IMG/VR virus record: IMGVR_UViG_3300045836_000169 | Span: 1 to 50,629 of that record | DNA from: a virus | DNA: 50,629 bases | Reading direction: 5' to 3' (one strand) | Shown here: positions 7,885-15,343 of the stretch, piece by piece | Layout of the letters: each line of letters begins with the position of its first letter | Numbering within the stretch: position 1 is the first letter of the stretch | The notes under the pieces: generated by a model | Database searches by the model: none | What the model was told of the DNA's origin: nothing | Seen by the model: only the letters and a program-made list of their open reading frames with translations | Made by a program: the position numbers and the translations under genes

Positions 7885-8206
7885 CGAACCGACCGCCCTT
7901 CGGCTTCCACGTCAGGTGGCCGCTCACGTCATCCGCGCACGCCGCCCAGCCATCCGCATAGCCCTGCCGATAGGTGTCCGAGTCCGCGCCGACGCCCTTG
8001 AACAGGGAGACCATCGGGCATTCGAGCGCGGTGGCGACCTTGACCAGGAACTCAGTTCCGGCGAGCCGCTGCCCGCTCTCATACATCGATATCGAGGACT
8101 GATTCACGCCGGTCCGATCGGACAGCCAACCCTGGTTGACGCCACGGTTCTTGCGCGCTGCGGTGATGTTCGCGCCGATCATCTCGGCCAGCGTCTGCTC
8201 AGCCAT
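7877..8206 (-). CDS. XRE-family HTH regulator (copy B)
   Basis: 109 residues, Cro/CI-type HTH (NQGWLSDRTGVNQSSISMYE at about 24-43). The tail ADSDTYRQGYADGWAA mirrors copy A. Tandem duplication with divergence in the recognition helix suggests the two bind different operators or form heterodimers (inference). The ATG at 8206 lies inside the end of the upstream gene. Confidence 0.85.
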   Translation of the reverse strand: MAEQTLAEMIGANITAARKNRGVNQGWLSDRTGVNQSSISMYESGQRLAGTEFLVKVATALECPMVSLFKGVGADSDTYRQGYADGWAACADDVSGHLTWKPKGGRFDG

Positions 8207-8801
8207 CGTTCTCGCCGCCTTCACCGTGCGCGTCCACCGGCTCGGCCACGACCACCGCGGCCTTCGCGTGCCGCTCGGCGTGATGGATCGCACCGCCGAC
8301 CGCGCGCAGGGTCAGCACCAGCTCGGCGATACGACCGCGCGCCTTCTCCAGCTCGGCCTCCGCCGCATCCGCGCGGGCCTCGGCCGTCACCAGCCGCGCC
8401 TGCGCGTCCTGCCGCAGCGACTCCTCACGCACCGCCTCGGCGCGCGCCTCATCCCGCTCACGACGCAGCCGCTTGTTGTCGGCCCACGCCGCGTCAGCGC
8501 TCACCGCGTCATCGATCCCGGCCAGCACGCGGCTGGTGGAGCCGGGGTACGACGGGCGTGAGTGCCGCTCCACGGGCCCACGTGCGGCCAGCGGGGTGAC
8601 TAGCGCGCCGTCGCGGTTGCGGGCCAGCAGCAGGCCGCGCAGCCGCTCGACGCGGTAGAACGAGCCGGGCGGCTCCGGCTCGTCGAGCCCCTGCGTGAAG
8701 CGGGAGTGCCCGACCGCCATCGCCTCGGCGTCCGGGGGCGTGTGCGCGGCGTCCGGTTCGGTGGCCGCGTCCGGGGTCGGCGCGCCATGCAGGATGCTCA
8801 C
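8199..8801 (-). CDS. Coiled-coil hypothetical protein
   Basis: 200 residues from GTG 8801 (GTGA overlap). Residues 110-175 form a long heptad-like charged helix (NKRLRRERDEARAEA onwards). The N-terminal half contains SFYRVERLRGLLLARNRDG. Such proteins are common in actinophage early regions and have no known function. Confidence 0.75.
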   Translation of the reverse strand: MSILHGAPTPDAATEPDAAHTPPDAEAMAVGHSRFTQGLDEPEPPGSFYRVERLRGLLLARNRDGALVTPLAARGPVERHSRPSYPGSTSRVLAGIDDAVSADAAWADNKRLRRERDEARAEAVREESLRQDAQARLVTAEARADAAEAELEKARGRIAELVLTLRAVGGAIHHAERHAKAAVVVAEPVDAHGEGGENDG

Positions 8802-9052
8802 AGCGCACCCGCCTTCAGCCGCGCACGACGGACACGCGCGTACTCGGTGTTCGCGCGGGTGCAGTCCTTGCAGCGGCAGCCTCGGTGGTACTTGCTGATC
8901 GTCCCGTGCTGCGCCGGCTGGAACGGCTTGCCGCCCGGCACGCGGTTGCGGGAGTTCTCCGCCTCGCGGCACTCGTCGCACGGTTTCTCGCCGTGGCGCA
9001 GGTGGCGGCGGTACGCGGCCGGGGTGCCGCACGGCTTGAGGGTGCGTTCCAT
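8798..9052 (-). CDS. Small zinc-knuckle protein with two repeats
   Basis: 84 residues with two related units: CGTPAAYRRHLRHGEKPCDEC and HGTISKYHRGCRCKDC, each with paired Cys and a His, followed by a basic helix. The pattern is frequent in actinophage genomes and suggests a zinc-stabilised nucleic-acid-binding fold. Role unknown. ATGA and GTGA overlaps join it to both neighbours. Confidence 0.75.
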   Translation of the reverse strand: MERTLKPCGTPAAYRRHLRHGEKPCDECREAENSRNRVPGGKPFQPAQHGTISKYHRGCRCKDCTRANTEYARVRRARLKAGAL

Positions 9053-10026
9053 CAGACCGACACCGCCTCACGCACGCGCGGGAAGTGCCGCTCCTGCAAG
9101 CCCTTCGGCCACTCCGCCGGGTCGCCGCCCTTACGGTCCGCCGCGCCGTTCTCCCGCGCCCACACCGAACCGAGCTGCTTGACGAACATCGGCAGCCTGC
9201 GCGCCGAGCACTGGATGACGAGATCCATCGCCCACAGCGTGTCCATCGGCCGCGCACCTGGGCCCGACTCGCCGCCGATGATGACCCAGTCGAGCACCGA
9301 CGGCGTACCGGTGTAGACCTCGCCGTCCAGGGTCTTCACGTCGCCGCCGAGAGCGTCCATCACCGCGCCGCGCGCCTTGAGGTTGCGCAGGTCGATCGGG
9401 CCGAGCAGCGGCTCAGCGCTGATGAACCGGACGGCCGCCGGAGTCTCCAGCAGCAGCGGGATGCGCGCCTCGGCCCACTGCTGGTCCTCAGTGCTGACGC
9501 CCAGCCAGACATTCGGCAGCGGCCATCCGGCCTCGTGATAGACCTGCCGCTCGCTCGGCCCCGGCACGCCGTCACCGTTGGCCTTGGACACGGCCCACGA
9601 CATGGCGGAGCGGAAGTGGACGCTGGGCTGATGTCCCGCGCCACAGCGGCACTCGTCGCGCAGCAGCGACCGCATCCGCGCGGGCCGCTTGGTCAGGATC
9701 TGGTAGGTGTGCTGCGGCGTCGCGGCCATCACTGCGAACACCTTGGCGATGTGCGAGGCCGGGACGCCCTCGTGGAACAAGTCGCTCAGGCTGTTGACGA
9801 ACACGCGGCGCGGCTTGCGCCAGGTCAGCGGCAGGGTGAGCCGGTCATCGTGCAGGATCACGCCGGTCGTGCCGCCGATCTCCGGCTTGTCGAACTTGCG
9901 GCCGTTCATGCGGAACGGCGGCGTGCGGTCGATATAGCAGCGCTCACAGCCCGGCGACACGCGGGTGCAGCCGGACACGGTGTTCCACGTCGCGTCCGTC
10001 CACTGGATATGGGACTGGTCAGACAT
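9052..10026 (-). CDS. Phage Gp37/Gp68 family protein (DUF5131)
   Basis: 324 residues. The N-terminal SHIQWTDATWNTVSGC with C-x6-C-x2-C (CTRVSPGCERCY), FVNSLSDLFHE, and VIIGGESGPGARPM are family hallmarks. The three-Cys motif suggests an iron-sulfur or zinc site; some relatives pair with a 'three-Cys-motif partner' protein, which is not seen here. A strong AAGGA lies seven bases before the ATG, marking a fresh ribosome entry after a 70-base gap. Confidence 0.88.
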   Translation of the reverse strand: MSDQSHIQWTDATWNTVSGCTRVSPGCERCYIDRTPPFRMNGRKFDKPEIGGTTGVILHDDRLTLPLTWRKPRRVFVNSLSDLFHEGVPASHIAKVFAVMAATPQHTYQILTKRPARMRSLLRDECRCGAGHQPSVHFRSAMSWAVSKANGDGVPGPSERQVYHEAGWPLPNVWLGVSTEDQQWAEARIPLLLETPAAVRFISAEPLLGPIDLRNLKARGAVMDALGGDVKTLDGEVYTGTPSVLDWVIIGGESGPGARPMDTLWAMDLVIQCSARRLPMFVKQLGSVWARENGAADRKGGDPAEWPKGLQERHFPRVREAVSV

Positions 10027-10097
10027 TCTCGGGTCCTTAAGGCTTGAGCCCCGCCCGCCCGTGAGTGCGGCACGAGCGGACGGGGAGACTCGGGTTG

Positions 10098-10304
10098 TTA
10101 CTTCGGGGGAGTGGCCAGCCGCTCACGCGCAGCGGCCACCAGCACACGCAGATCCGCCTCGGTCAGCACGGCATCGCTCTCGACGCCGCCCCACGCGGTC
10201 GCGACCTGCTCAGCCGCCTGCGGCTCCAGGCCGATCCGCGCGCCGCGCAGGCGCAGGAACCGCTCCGTGTCGGCGACGACCACGGCCAGCTCACGCTCAG
10301 CCAC
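10098..10304 (-). CDS. Small hypothetical helical protein
   Basis: 68 residues from GTG 10304, overlapping the end of the membrane protein gene by 8 bases. Helical throughout; no motif recognised. The open frame extends upstream, but overlap spacing favours this start. Confidence 0.65.
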   Translation of the reverse strand: MAERELAVVVADTERFLRLRGARIGLEPQAAEQVATAWGGVESDAVLTEADLRVLVAAARERLATPPK

Positions 10305-10434
10305 GACGACCACCGCCCGCGCGCTTGGCGGCCCGACGGCGGGCACGACGCTCACGGGCGACACGCACCCGGGGGGACTCCCACACCAGTACGGCGACGA
10401 CGGCGAACGCGGCGATAGCCGCCAGGGCGATCAC
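10297..10434 (-). CDS. Small membrane protein with basic tail
   Basis: 45 residues from GTG 10434 (GTGA overlap with the annealing protein gene). An N-terminal hydrophobic segment (IALAAIAAFAVVAVLVW) is followed by an Arg-rich cytoplasmic-type tail. Unknown role; small membrane proteins of this type may act on the host envelope. Confidence 0.6.
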   Translation of the reverse strand: MIALAAIAAFAVVAVLVWESPRVRVARERRARRRAAKRAGGGRRG

Positions 10435-11795
10435 AGCGACGCCCCGGTCATCTGCTCGAACCGCTGGTGCGACCAGCCACCGGACGGCTCCGGAGCGCCG
10501 GCCAGGGACTTGGCCATCGCCTCGTAGCGCGCGTCCAACTGGGCCTCCAGCGCCCCCACCTGAAGCGCCGTCACCTGGCCGACGTCACGCGCCTCGACGA
10601 TCGTGTTGTAGATCGCGCCCAGCTCCTCGGGCGAGGTCGCGTCCTTGATCTGGTTGGCGAAGTGGCTGGCCTTCGCCAGCTGCGCCTCGCTCGGCGCGTC
10701 CGGGTGCTGCGGCTGCGCGGGTGCCTGGCCGGACAGTTCCCGGTCCTTGGCCTGTCCGAGCAGGTTCAGGTTCGCGAACTCGTCGCGGCTGATGTGCCCG
10801 CCCTTGTGCGCCTCGTCCGCCACCCGCCAGATCGCGGCGAGCTCCGGCGCGGTGCTCGCCTTGGCGATCAGCCCGTCGAGCGAGGCGGCCACGCTCGGGC
10901 CGTTCTCGCCGCGAGCGTGACTCAGCAGGATCTGCAGCGACGGGACGAACGCGGCCGGGTCCAGCGGCTTACCGGTGTCGCCGTTACGCGGGTTCGGTGC
11001 CGGGTTCTCCTTCGTCCCGGCAATCGAGCGCATCACGTGCCGCGCCTCAGCGTCCGACAACTGCTTCGCCGAGGTGATCGGACGCCCGACGATGCGGGAG
11101 ATCTCCGCGTGCCGCTCCTCGTCTGTGGCGAATCCGCGATCCTTCAGCCCGATCGCCATGTTGCGCAGCACACTGTCCGAGGGGCGGTCCGCCGGCTTTG
11201 CCGCAAACGGGTCGTCCTCCGGCGGCTTGGTGCGCCGCTCCCGCTTCGCCTTACGCTCCACCGCCTCAGCGACCTGCGCACCCGGCTCGTCGTGCTCGTC
11301 ACGGTGCAGGTCCGACTTCGCCCACAGGTCCAGCGCCACACCGAAACGCATCGCCGCGTTGCGGATCGCATCGCCGATGACCTCCTTGACCAGGTCGCCA
11401 CGCGCCTTGTTGCCGAACGCGTTCTCGGCGGTGCCGTAGCCGATGCGGGTCACCCCGCACACGGTCAGCCGGATCCACAGACCCTTGGTGTCGTCGAACT
11501 TCGGCAGGCCGTCCTCGCCCAGCGCCATCGGTTCCCAGAACCAGCCGGGGTCGGCGTCCAGCAGGATGCTGGTGGTCTCGGCGTGGCCGACGTAGTCCAG
11601 GTGGATGTGCTGCGGGGAGATGAAGGACTTGCAGACCGGGCACTGGGTCTTCTTGTGGCTCGCGCAGGAGCCCTTGTTGTTGGAGCAGTCGCGGCAGGTG
11701 ACGCGGGGCAACTTGGCGATCAGGTGCGCGGGCACTTCGGCGCGCAGCTTGGCCAGCCCGATCTCGTCGGCGGTGGTGATCGTGGTCTCAGACAT
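10431..11795 (-). CDS. Rad52/Erf-like single-strand annealing protein with zinc ribbon
   Basis: 454 residues. An N-terminal metal site (CRDC, C, H, CPVC, about 34-56) precedes a Rad52-like core (YGTAENAF then KEVIGDAIRNAAMRFGVALDLW, about 120-160), typical of phage annealing proteins. The C-terminal 280 residues are helical and less conserved in appearance. It probably pairs complementary strands in phage recombination or circularisation. No exonuclease partner is recognised. The start shares 8 bases with the upstream gene. Confidence 0.8.
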   Translation of the reverse strand: MSETTITTADEIGLAKLRAEVPAHLIAKLPRVTCRDCSNNKGSCASHKKTQCPVCKSFISPQHIHLDYVGHAETTSILLDADPGWFWEPMALGEDGLPKFDDTKGLWIRLTVCGVTRIGYGTAENAFGNKARGDLVKEVIGDAIRNAAMRFGVALDLWAKSDLHRDEHDEPGAQVAEAVERKAKRERRTKPPEDDPFAAKPADRPSDSVLRNMAIGLKDRGFATDEERHAEISRIVGRPITSAKQLSDAEARHVMRSIAGTKENPAPNPRNGDTGKPLDPAAFVPSLQILLSHARGENGPSVAASLDGLIAKASTAPELAAIWRVADEAHKGGHISRDEFANLNLLGQAKDRELSGQAPAQPQHPDAPSEAQLAKASHFANQIKDATSPEELGAIYNTIVEARDVGQVTALQVGALEAQLDARYEAMAKSLAGAPEPSGGWSHQRFEQMTGASL

Positions 11796-12105
11796 GCTGC
11801 TCCCCGTTCTGCGCGGTCAACGCCGCGTACTCGCTCTCGACGTGATTCAGCTGGCACGCACGCCACAACGCGGCCTTCATCCGGCGGCAGAAGCACTCCG
11901 GGCTGTCCACGTAGTCGTCCGCGATCAGCGCGGCCAGACCACCCGGGACCCGGCCGGCCAGCAGGCGGACCGCGACGATCGCGGTCTCGACCTCGGCGTC
12001 CGAGCACAAGCCGAGGTCGCGGGCCAGCAGACCGTCGTGCATCGCGTGCTCGATCAGTTCGGCGCCCTCGACGACGACGGCGCGGAAGTCAGCGGTGATG
12101 GTCAT
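11788..12105 (-). CDS. Hypothetical helical protein
   Basis: 105 residues from ATG 12105, overlapping the upstream stop (ATGA). Mostly helical, with a SPECFCRRMKAALWRACQL segment holding three Cys. Function unknown; it is co-transcribed with the annealing protein. Confidence 0.7.
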   Translation of the reverse strand: MTITADFRAVVVEGAELIEHAMHDGLLARDLGLCSDAEVETAIVAVRLLAGRVPGGLAALIADDYVDSPECFCRRMKAALWRACQLNHVESEYAALTAQNGEQHV

Positions 12106-12458
12106 CGGGCCACCGCCGCTTCGGGCGCCGGGAACGCGAACTTCGCGTCCACGTGACCCCACACCCGCACCGAGTGGCCCATGTACGACACCTGCACCGA
12201 CACGCGCCGGAACGGCCTGCCGTAGCCGACGTCGATCGGGTCGGTCACCTCGACGGTGCCGCCGGTCGCCGACGCCCAGTCGTTGACGGCGCCCCACGTG
12301 CTCGCGTCGCTGGCAAGCGCCAGCTGGCCTGTGATGACTGGTTCCGGCTCGCTGCGGGTGAGCTCCACCTTCAAGGCGCACAGCTGCGGCAGGTCGAGCG
12401 TGCCGGGCAGATCCATGAAGTCGACCAGCAGGCCCGTGAGACTGTTGATGTCGCTCAT
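12102..12458 (-). CDS. Hypothetical protein
   Basis: 118 residues from ATG 12458 (ATGA overlap). The N-terminus is helical and the C-terminal half beta-rich (RRVSVQVSYMGHSVRVWGHV), giving an alpha+beta fold of unknown role. Close analogues with DPIDVGYGRPFRR-like strands occur in Streptomyces elements as hypothetical proteins (recollection, not checked). Confidence 0.7.
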   Translation of the reverse strand: MSDINSLTGLLVDFMDLPGTLDLPQLCALKVELTRSEPEPVITGQLALASDASTWGAVNDWASATGGTVEVTDPIDVGYGRPFRRVSVQVSYMGHSVRVWGHVDAKFAFPAPEAAVAR

Positions 12459-13075
12459 CGCGTCACCTCGGCGGGGACTCGCGGCAGGCGCTCGGTGTCG
12501 CCGTCCTGCGGAGCCCACGCGCGCCCGCGCAACTCGGCGGCGAGCGGCGAACCCTGGCATGCCGGGCACGTCACGTCGGCCAGCAGGGAGGTGCGCCACA
12601 CGGGGTCCGGCTCGTCGCACGCCGCACCCCACTGCGAGCCGTCCGCCGGAGCCAGGTGCACGCAGATCGACGGCTGCGGCTGGAATCCCGCCGACGGGGC
12701 CTCGGCCTGCGGAACCTGCGGCGCCGGAGCCGGCCACTGCGCGCCCTCCGGGGTCACCGCGTCCAGCTCCGCCAGGCGCAGCAGCCGGAAGCGGTCCGCG
12801 GCCTGCACACGCTGGCGCGCGGCCAGAGCGTGCAGCGCGTCGACCTGCGCGAGCAGTTCGACGGCCTGCCGCTCGTTGACGTCCGCCGAGGTCAGCAGCT
12901 CCCGGCCCTCGGCGTACAGGCTGGTCAGGGTCGCCGCGTCGTAGCGGTACTGGCCGGCGAACGCGGCCGTCGTCGGCACCGCGGGCGCGTGGGGCGCCAA
13001 CGGGACCTCGGGGCCGGGGACCGCGCGGCGGCGGCCGGTGGTGGCGGGTTTGCGGCTAGATAGCCTAAAATGCAT
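12455..13075 (-). CDS. Hypothetical protein with C-terminal zinc-ribbon-like cluster
   Basis: 206 residues from ATG 13075. A TTG at 13084 is possible, but GAGAGG fits the ATG better. A helical middle (about 45-105) is followed by a Pro-rich linker and a C-terminal cluster (CVHLAP, CDEPDP, CPACQG) able to bind zinc. It is the first gene of the rightmost early block after the hairpin at 13121-13151. Confidence 0.7.
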   Translation of the reverse strand: MHFRLSSRKPATTGRRRAVPGPEVPLAPHAPAVPTTAAFAGQYRYDAATLTSLYAEGRELLTSADVNERQAVELLAQVDALHALAARQRVQAADRFRLLRLAELDAVTPEGAQWPAPAPQVPQAEAPSAGFQPQPSICVHLAPADGSQWGAACDEPDPVWRTSLLADVTCPACQGSPLAAELRGRAWAPQDGDTERLPRVPAEVTR

Positions 13076-13120
13076 CTCGGTCAACCTCTCGAACTTGAAG
13101 CGGTAGTGCTGGTTGATCAG

Positions 13121-13151
13121 GCGGCCTTCTCGTGTGGAGCGAGAGGGCCGC
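13121..13151. terminator. 12-bp hairpin between lysogeny and early genes
   Basis: GCGGCCTTCTCG pairs with CGAGAGGGCCGC (one wobble) around a 7-base loop. On the plus strand it is followed by GTTCTTT; on the minus strand there is no U run. It could attenuate leftward read-through from the repressor operon into the early genes or stop plus-strand transcription. Confidence 0.4.
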
Positions 13152-13156
13152 GTTCT

Positions 13157-13378
13157 TTAGCGGGGCTTGCGGCCGTAGTCGGCCGGATCGCAGACGTTGC
13201 GCTCGATCAGCTCGTCGAGGAACGCCCTCGGGAAGAGCCGCTTGCGCCCGATCTGCACGTGCTTGATGCGGTGCTGCTGCGCGAGCCGCTTAAGCCGCTG
13301 CGCGCTGTACGCCCCGCCGATGTACGCCGAGCCCTCTTCGGGGGTCAGCAGCGCCGGCACGACCTCGACGACGCTCAC
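13157..13378 (-). CDS. Excisionase-fold/HTH_17-like DNA-binding protein
   Basis: 73 residues from GTG 13378 (GTGA overlap with the repressor). LTPEEGSAYIGGAYSAQRLKRLAQQHRI followed by a wing (KHVQIGRKRLFPRAFLDELIE) fits the small winged helix of excisionase/MerR-like proteins. Co-transcribed with the repressor, it may be a regulator rather than the true excisionase. Confidence 0.75.
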   Translation of the reverse strand: MSVVEVVPALLTPEEGSAYIGGAYSAQRLKRLAQQHRIKHVQIGRKRLFPRAFLDELIERNVCDPADYGRKPR

Positions 13379-13650
13379 GACTCCGCCGCCCGCGAGTCTG
13401 TGTGTCCGTTTCCAGGCGGACACTCAATGGGCGCGAAAAGCTCGTCGAAGGGCGCCGCCAGTTCCTCCGAGATGCGTTTGGCGACCTCCCCGTCGACCGT
13501 CTCGCGCTCGCCGGTCAGAAGGTGTCCGACCAGCGGGGCGCTGACCCCGACCTCTTTGGCGAGGCTGCCGATGCTGTGCGGGACCACCCGCTTGGATCCG
13601 GCCAACCGCTCGCGCAACTTCAACCTGTCGCGCACCCGGTATCGGGCCAT
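13375..13650 (-). CDS. XRE-family repressor (candidate immunity repressor)
   Basis: 91 residues. The HTH lies at about 20-65 (IGSLAKEVGVSAPLVGHLLT) after a basic N-terminus (MARYRVRDRLKLRERL). The ATG at 13650 follows a very strong GGGGGAGG site. Upstream lies a promoter whose boxes are covered by palindromes, so it probably represses itself and the rightward genes. It is short for a CI-type repressor and lacks an autoprotease domain, so induction would not follow the LexA-like route (inference). Confidence 0.75.
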   Translation of the reverse strand: MARYRVRDRLKLRERLAGSKRVVPHSIGSLAKEVGVSAPLVGHLLTGERETVDGEVAKRISEELAAPFDELFAPIECPPGNGHTDSRAAES

Positions 13651-13664
13651 TGACCTCCCCCTTT

Positions 13665-13767
13665 TCTGTATCCGTACAGACACACTACACCCACGTAGAG
13701 TCTCCGTCTACGAAACCGGACGGGGAGGCTGGTGTTTCCATCTAGAAACGTAGACAATGTTTCTACA
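13665..13767. promoter_or_regulatory. Lysogeny switch: repressor promoter and operators
   Basis: Two sites share the pattern CGTAGA-N7-TCTACR (13694-13712 and 13749-13767, 55 bp apart). A third palindrome is TCTGTA-N4-TACAGA (13665-13680), and GTTTC-N6-GAAAC lies at 13734-13749. The minus-strand promoter reads -35 TAGACG (13710-13705), 17-bp spacer, -10 TAGTGT (13687-13682). The first operator overlaps the -35 box and the third palindrome sits at the start point. No strong plus-strand promoter is evident. Confidence 0.6.
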
Positions 13768-13812
13768 GAGGCCCGGACTCCCCGGCCGGACCCCTGACAA
13801 TTGGAGACCGCC

Positions 13813-14196
13813 ATGCCAGGCAGCACCCCCACGCTGCTGCGCGACATGGTCAAGGACGCACTCGCCAGCGGCCGGACCTATCGGCAACTCGCCGAACGCG
13901 CCGTCGACCCGGAGACAAAGCAGACCGCATCCTTCGCGCTGCTCAACGACATTGCACGCGGGAACGTGAACCGCGCCCCCTCGGTGGCGCACCTGCGCGC
14001 CATCGCCGTCGCGCTGGACCAGCCCTTCGAGAAGGTCCGGCAGGCCGCCATCGACGAGTACCTGCCCGAGAAGATCGACACCAGGGCCCTGCTGGAACAG
14101 GCTGACCAGCTCGAAGCCGAAGCGGAACGGCTCAAGGCGATCGCCGAGCGGCAGATGGGCGGCGGGGAGAGCGCGGGGGAGCGGGACACCGCCTGA
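13813..14196 (+). CDS. Lambda-repressor-like HTH regulator, first rightward gene
   Basis: 127 residues from ATG 13813 with GGAG seven bases upstream. The N-terminal domain (LASGRTYRQLAERAVDPETK, then LRAIAVALDQPFEKVRQA) is a degenerate XRE-type HTH; the C-terminus is a charged coiled coil (LLEQADQLEAEAERLKAIAE). Its position opposite the repressor suggests a Cro-like or antirepressor role (inference). Confidence 0.75.
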   Translation: MPGSTPTLLRDMVKDALASGRTYRQLAERAVDPETKQTASFALLNDIARGNVNRAPSVAHLRAIAVALDQPFEKVRQAAIDEYLPEKIDTRALLEQADQLEAEAERLKAIAERQMGGGESAGERDTA

Positions 14197-14277
14197 ACGT
14201 CTCGAACGTCCTAACAGTCTTATTCATACCCGAATGTCTCTTACGAGGTGAAACGTCGGTAAACGTCGCGCAATGAT
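14196..14277 (+). promoter_or_regulatory. AACGTC-box promoter of the excisionase-like gene
   Basis: Four AACGTC boxes lie at 14196, 14205, 14252 and 14262, in pairs 9-10 bp apart. A weak promoter, GTGAAA (14248-14253), 18-bp spacer, AATGAT (14272-14277), would start transcription on or beside the ATG at 14283, giving a leaderless mRNA. The second pair lies in the spacer region, as expected for operators. Confidence 0.4.
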
Positions 14278-14282
14278 GCGCC

Positions 14283-14471
14283 ATGCCCGACGCGAAACTG
14301 CTCACGACCACCCAGGCGGCCAAAGCCATCGGCGTGGGCCGCTCGACCCTGCACCGTTGGTGGGGCGAGGGTACCGTCACACCCACACTCGTGACAGCAG
14401 GCGGACACGCACGATGGGACATCGAGGACTTACGCGCACAACTACGTGCATTGCGATCCAACGGAAACTAG
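14283..14471 (+). CDS. Excisionase-like small MerR/HTH_17 protein
   Basis: 62 residues: LLTTTQAAKAIGVGRSTLHR gives the helix-turn-helix, followed by a wing (TPTLVTAGGHARWD) and a terminal helix (LRAQLRALRSNG). Such proteins act as recombination directionality factors next to tyrosine integrases. It lies 870 bp upstream of the integrase on the same strand. Apparently leaderless. Confidence 0.75.
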   Translation: MPDAKLLTTTQAAKAIGVGRSTLHRWWGEGTVTPTLVTAGGHARWDIEDLRAQLRALRSNGN

Positions 14472-14531
14472 GGCACTGATCAGCCCGATTGACGCTCCGT
14501 CAGCCGTACGAGTGCGTATGGCAACGCTCTC

Positions 14532-14560
14532 TTTACGTCCCAATCGTCTCGCAGTAACCT
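14532..14560 (+). promoter_or_regulatory. Candidate promoter before membrane protein/integrase
   Basis: TTTACG (14532-14537) and TAACCT (14555-14560) with a 17-bp spacer, 70 bases upstream of the ATG at 14630. Spacing is ideal and box matches are partial. Confidence 0.35.
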
Positions 14561-14629
14561 GACGACTCCAGCGAGCTACTACTGGCGATCGGGCGCGCCG
14601 GACGAAGGCGTTAAAGGGGTGGGCGGGCC

Positions 14630-15319
14630 ATGCCCGACGAGGCAGGAGACCAGCGCAGAGCGCAACTGCACCGGCGGCTCGGCGAGATCCAGCAGGAGAT
14701 CGGCGAGATCCGTGAACGACTCGGGCCGACGGGGGAGGAGGGGCAGCTCGCCGCCAGACTCGCCGCGATCCGCACCGAGATGACGGGCATCGACCGCGAG
14801 CTCGCGTCGCTGCAAAGCCCGGAACGCCGCCGTCGCGCATTCCGCGTCATCACCGGGGGAGCAGCCGGAGCCGCCGCGTTGCTCGCCTCCGGCCCCGCCT
14901 GGGCGTCACGTCACAGCCGCACCATCGCCGCCAGCACCGTCTCAGCCGTCGGGGGAGCGGTCGCCGGCACCGCGGTCACCGTGGCCGTCATGGGCCATCC
15001 CGCGGCCGGCCCGCACACCGAGCCGGTTCCCCCGTACCTGAGCGCGCTGCCCGCGCCCACGGCCACCCTCGACACGTCGCCGAGCCCGCAGCACACCAGG
15101 CCGCGCGGCAAGCGCACACCGCCGCTGCCGCCCATCCTCACGCCCGCCTCCCGGCGCCGCAGCCCCGCCCCGGCACCCACCGCGCCGGACGCCGGGCCAC
15201 CCACGCCGCCCACCCCGGTGGGCAGTCCCACGCCCGCCTCGTCCACTACGCAGCCCTCACCGAGCGGCAGCTGCCTGATCGTGTTGGAGGTCGACCGCAT
15301 ACTGAGGGTCTGCGTGTGA
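14630..15319 (+). CDS. Membrane-anchored protein with coiled coil and Pro-rich tail
   Basis: 229 residues. Residues 1-65 are a charged coiled coil (RRLGEIQQEIGEIRERLG). A hydrophobic stretch lies at about 75-120 (FRVITGGAAGAAALLASG and VSAVGGAVAGTAVTVAVMG), then a long Pro/Ser/Thr-rich segment of extracellular type. Function unknown. It sits 25 bp before the integrase, so the two are probably co-transcribed; expression in the lysogen could modify the host envelope (inference). Confidence 0.7.
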   Translation: MPDEAGDQRRAQLHRRLGEIQQEIGEIRERLGPTGEEGQLAARLAAIRTEMTGIDRELASLQSPERRRRAFRVITGGAAGAAALLASGPAWASRHSRTIAASTVSAVGGAVAGTAVTVAVMGHPAAGPHTEPVPPYLSALPAPTATLDTSPSPQHTRPRGKRTPPLPPILTPASRRRSPAPAPTAPDAGPPTPPTPVGSPTPASSTTQPSPSGSCLIVLEVDRILRVCV

Positions 15320-15343
15320 CCCGACACGGCAGGGGAGTGGAGC

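Noticed and set aside
9052-10026. Radical SAM enzyme call
   Set aside because: Cys spacing is C-x6-C-x2-C, not the canonical C-x3-C-x2-C; the DUF5131 family name is safer.
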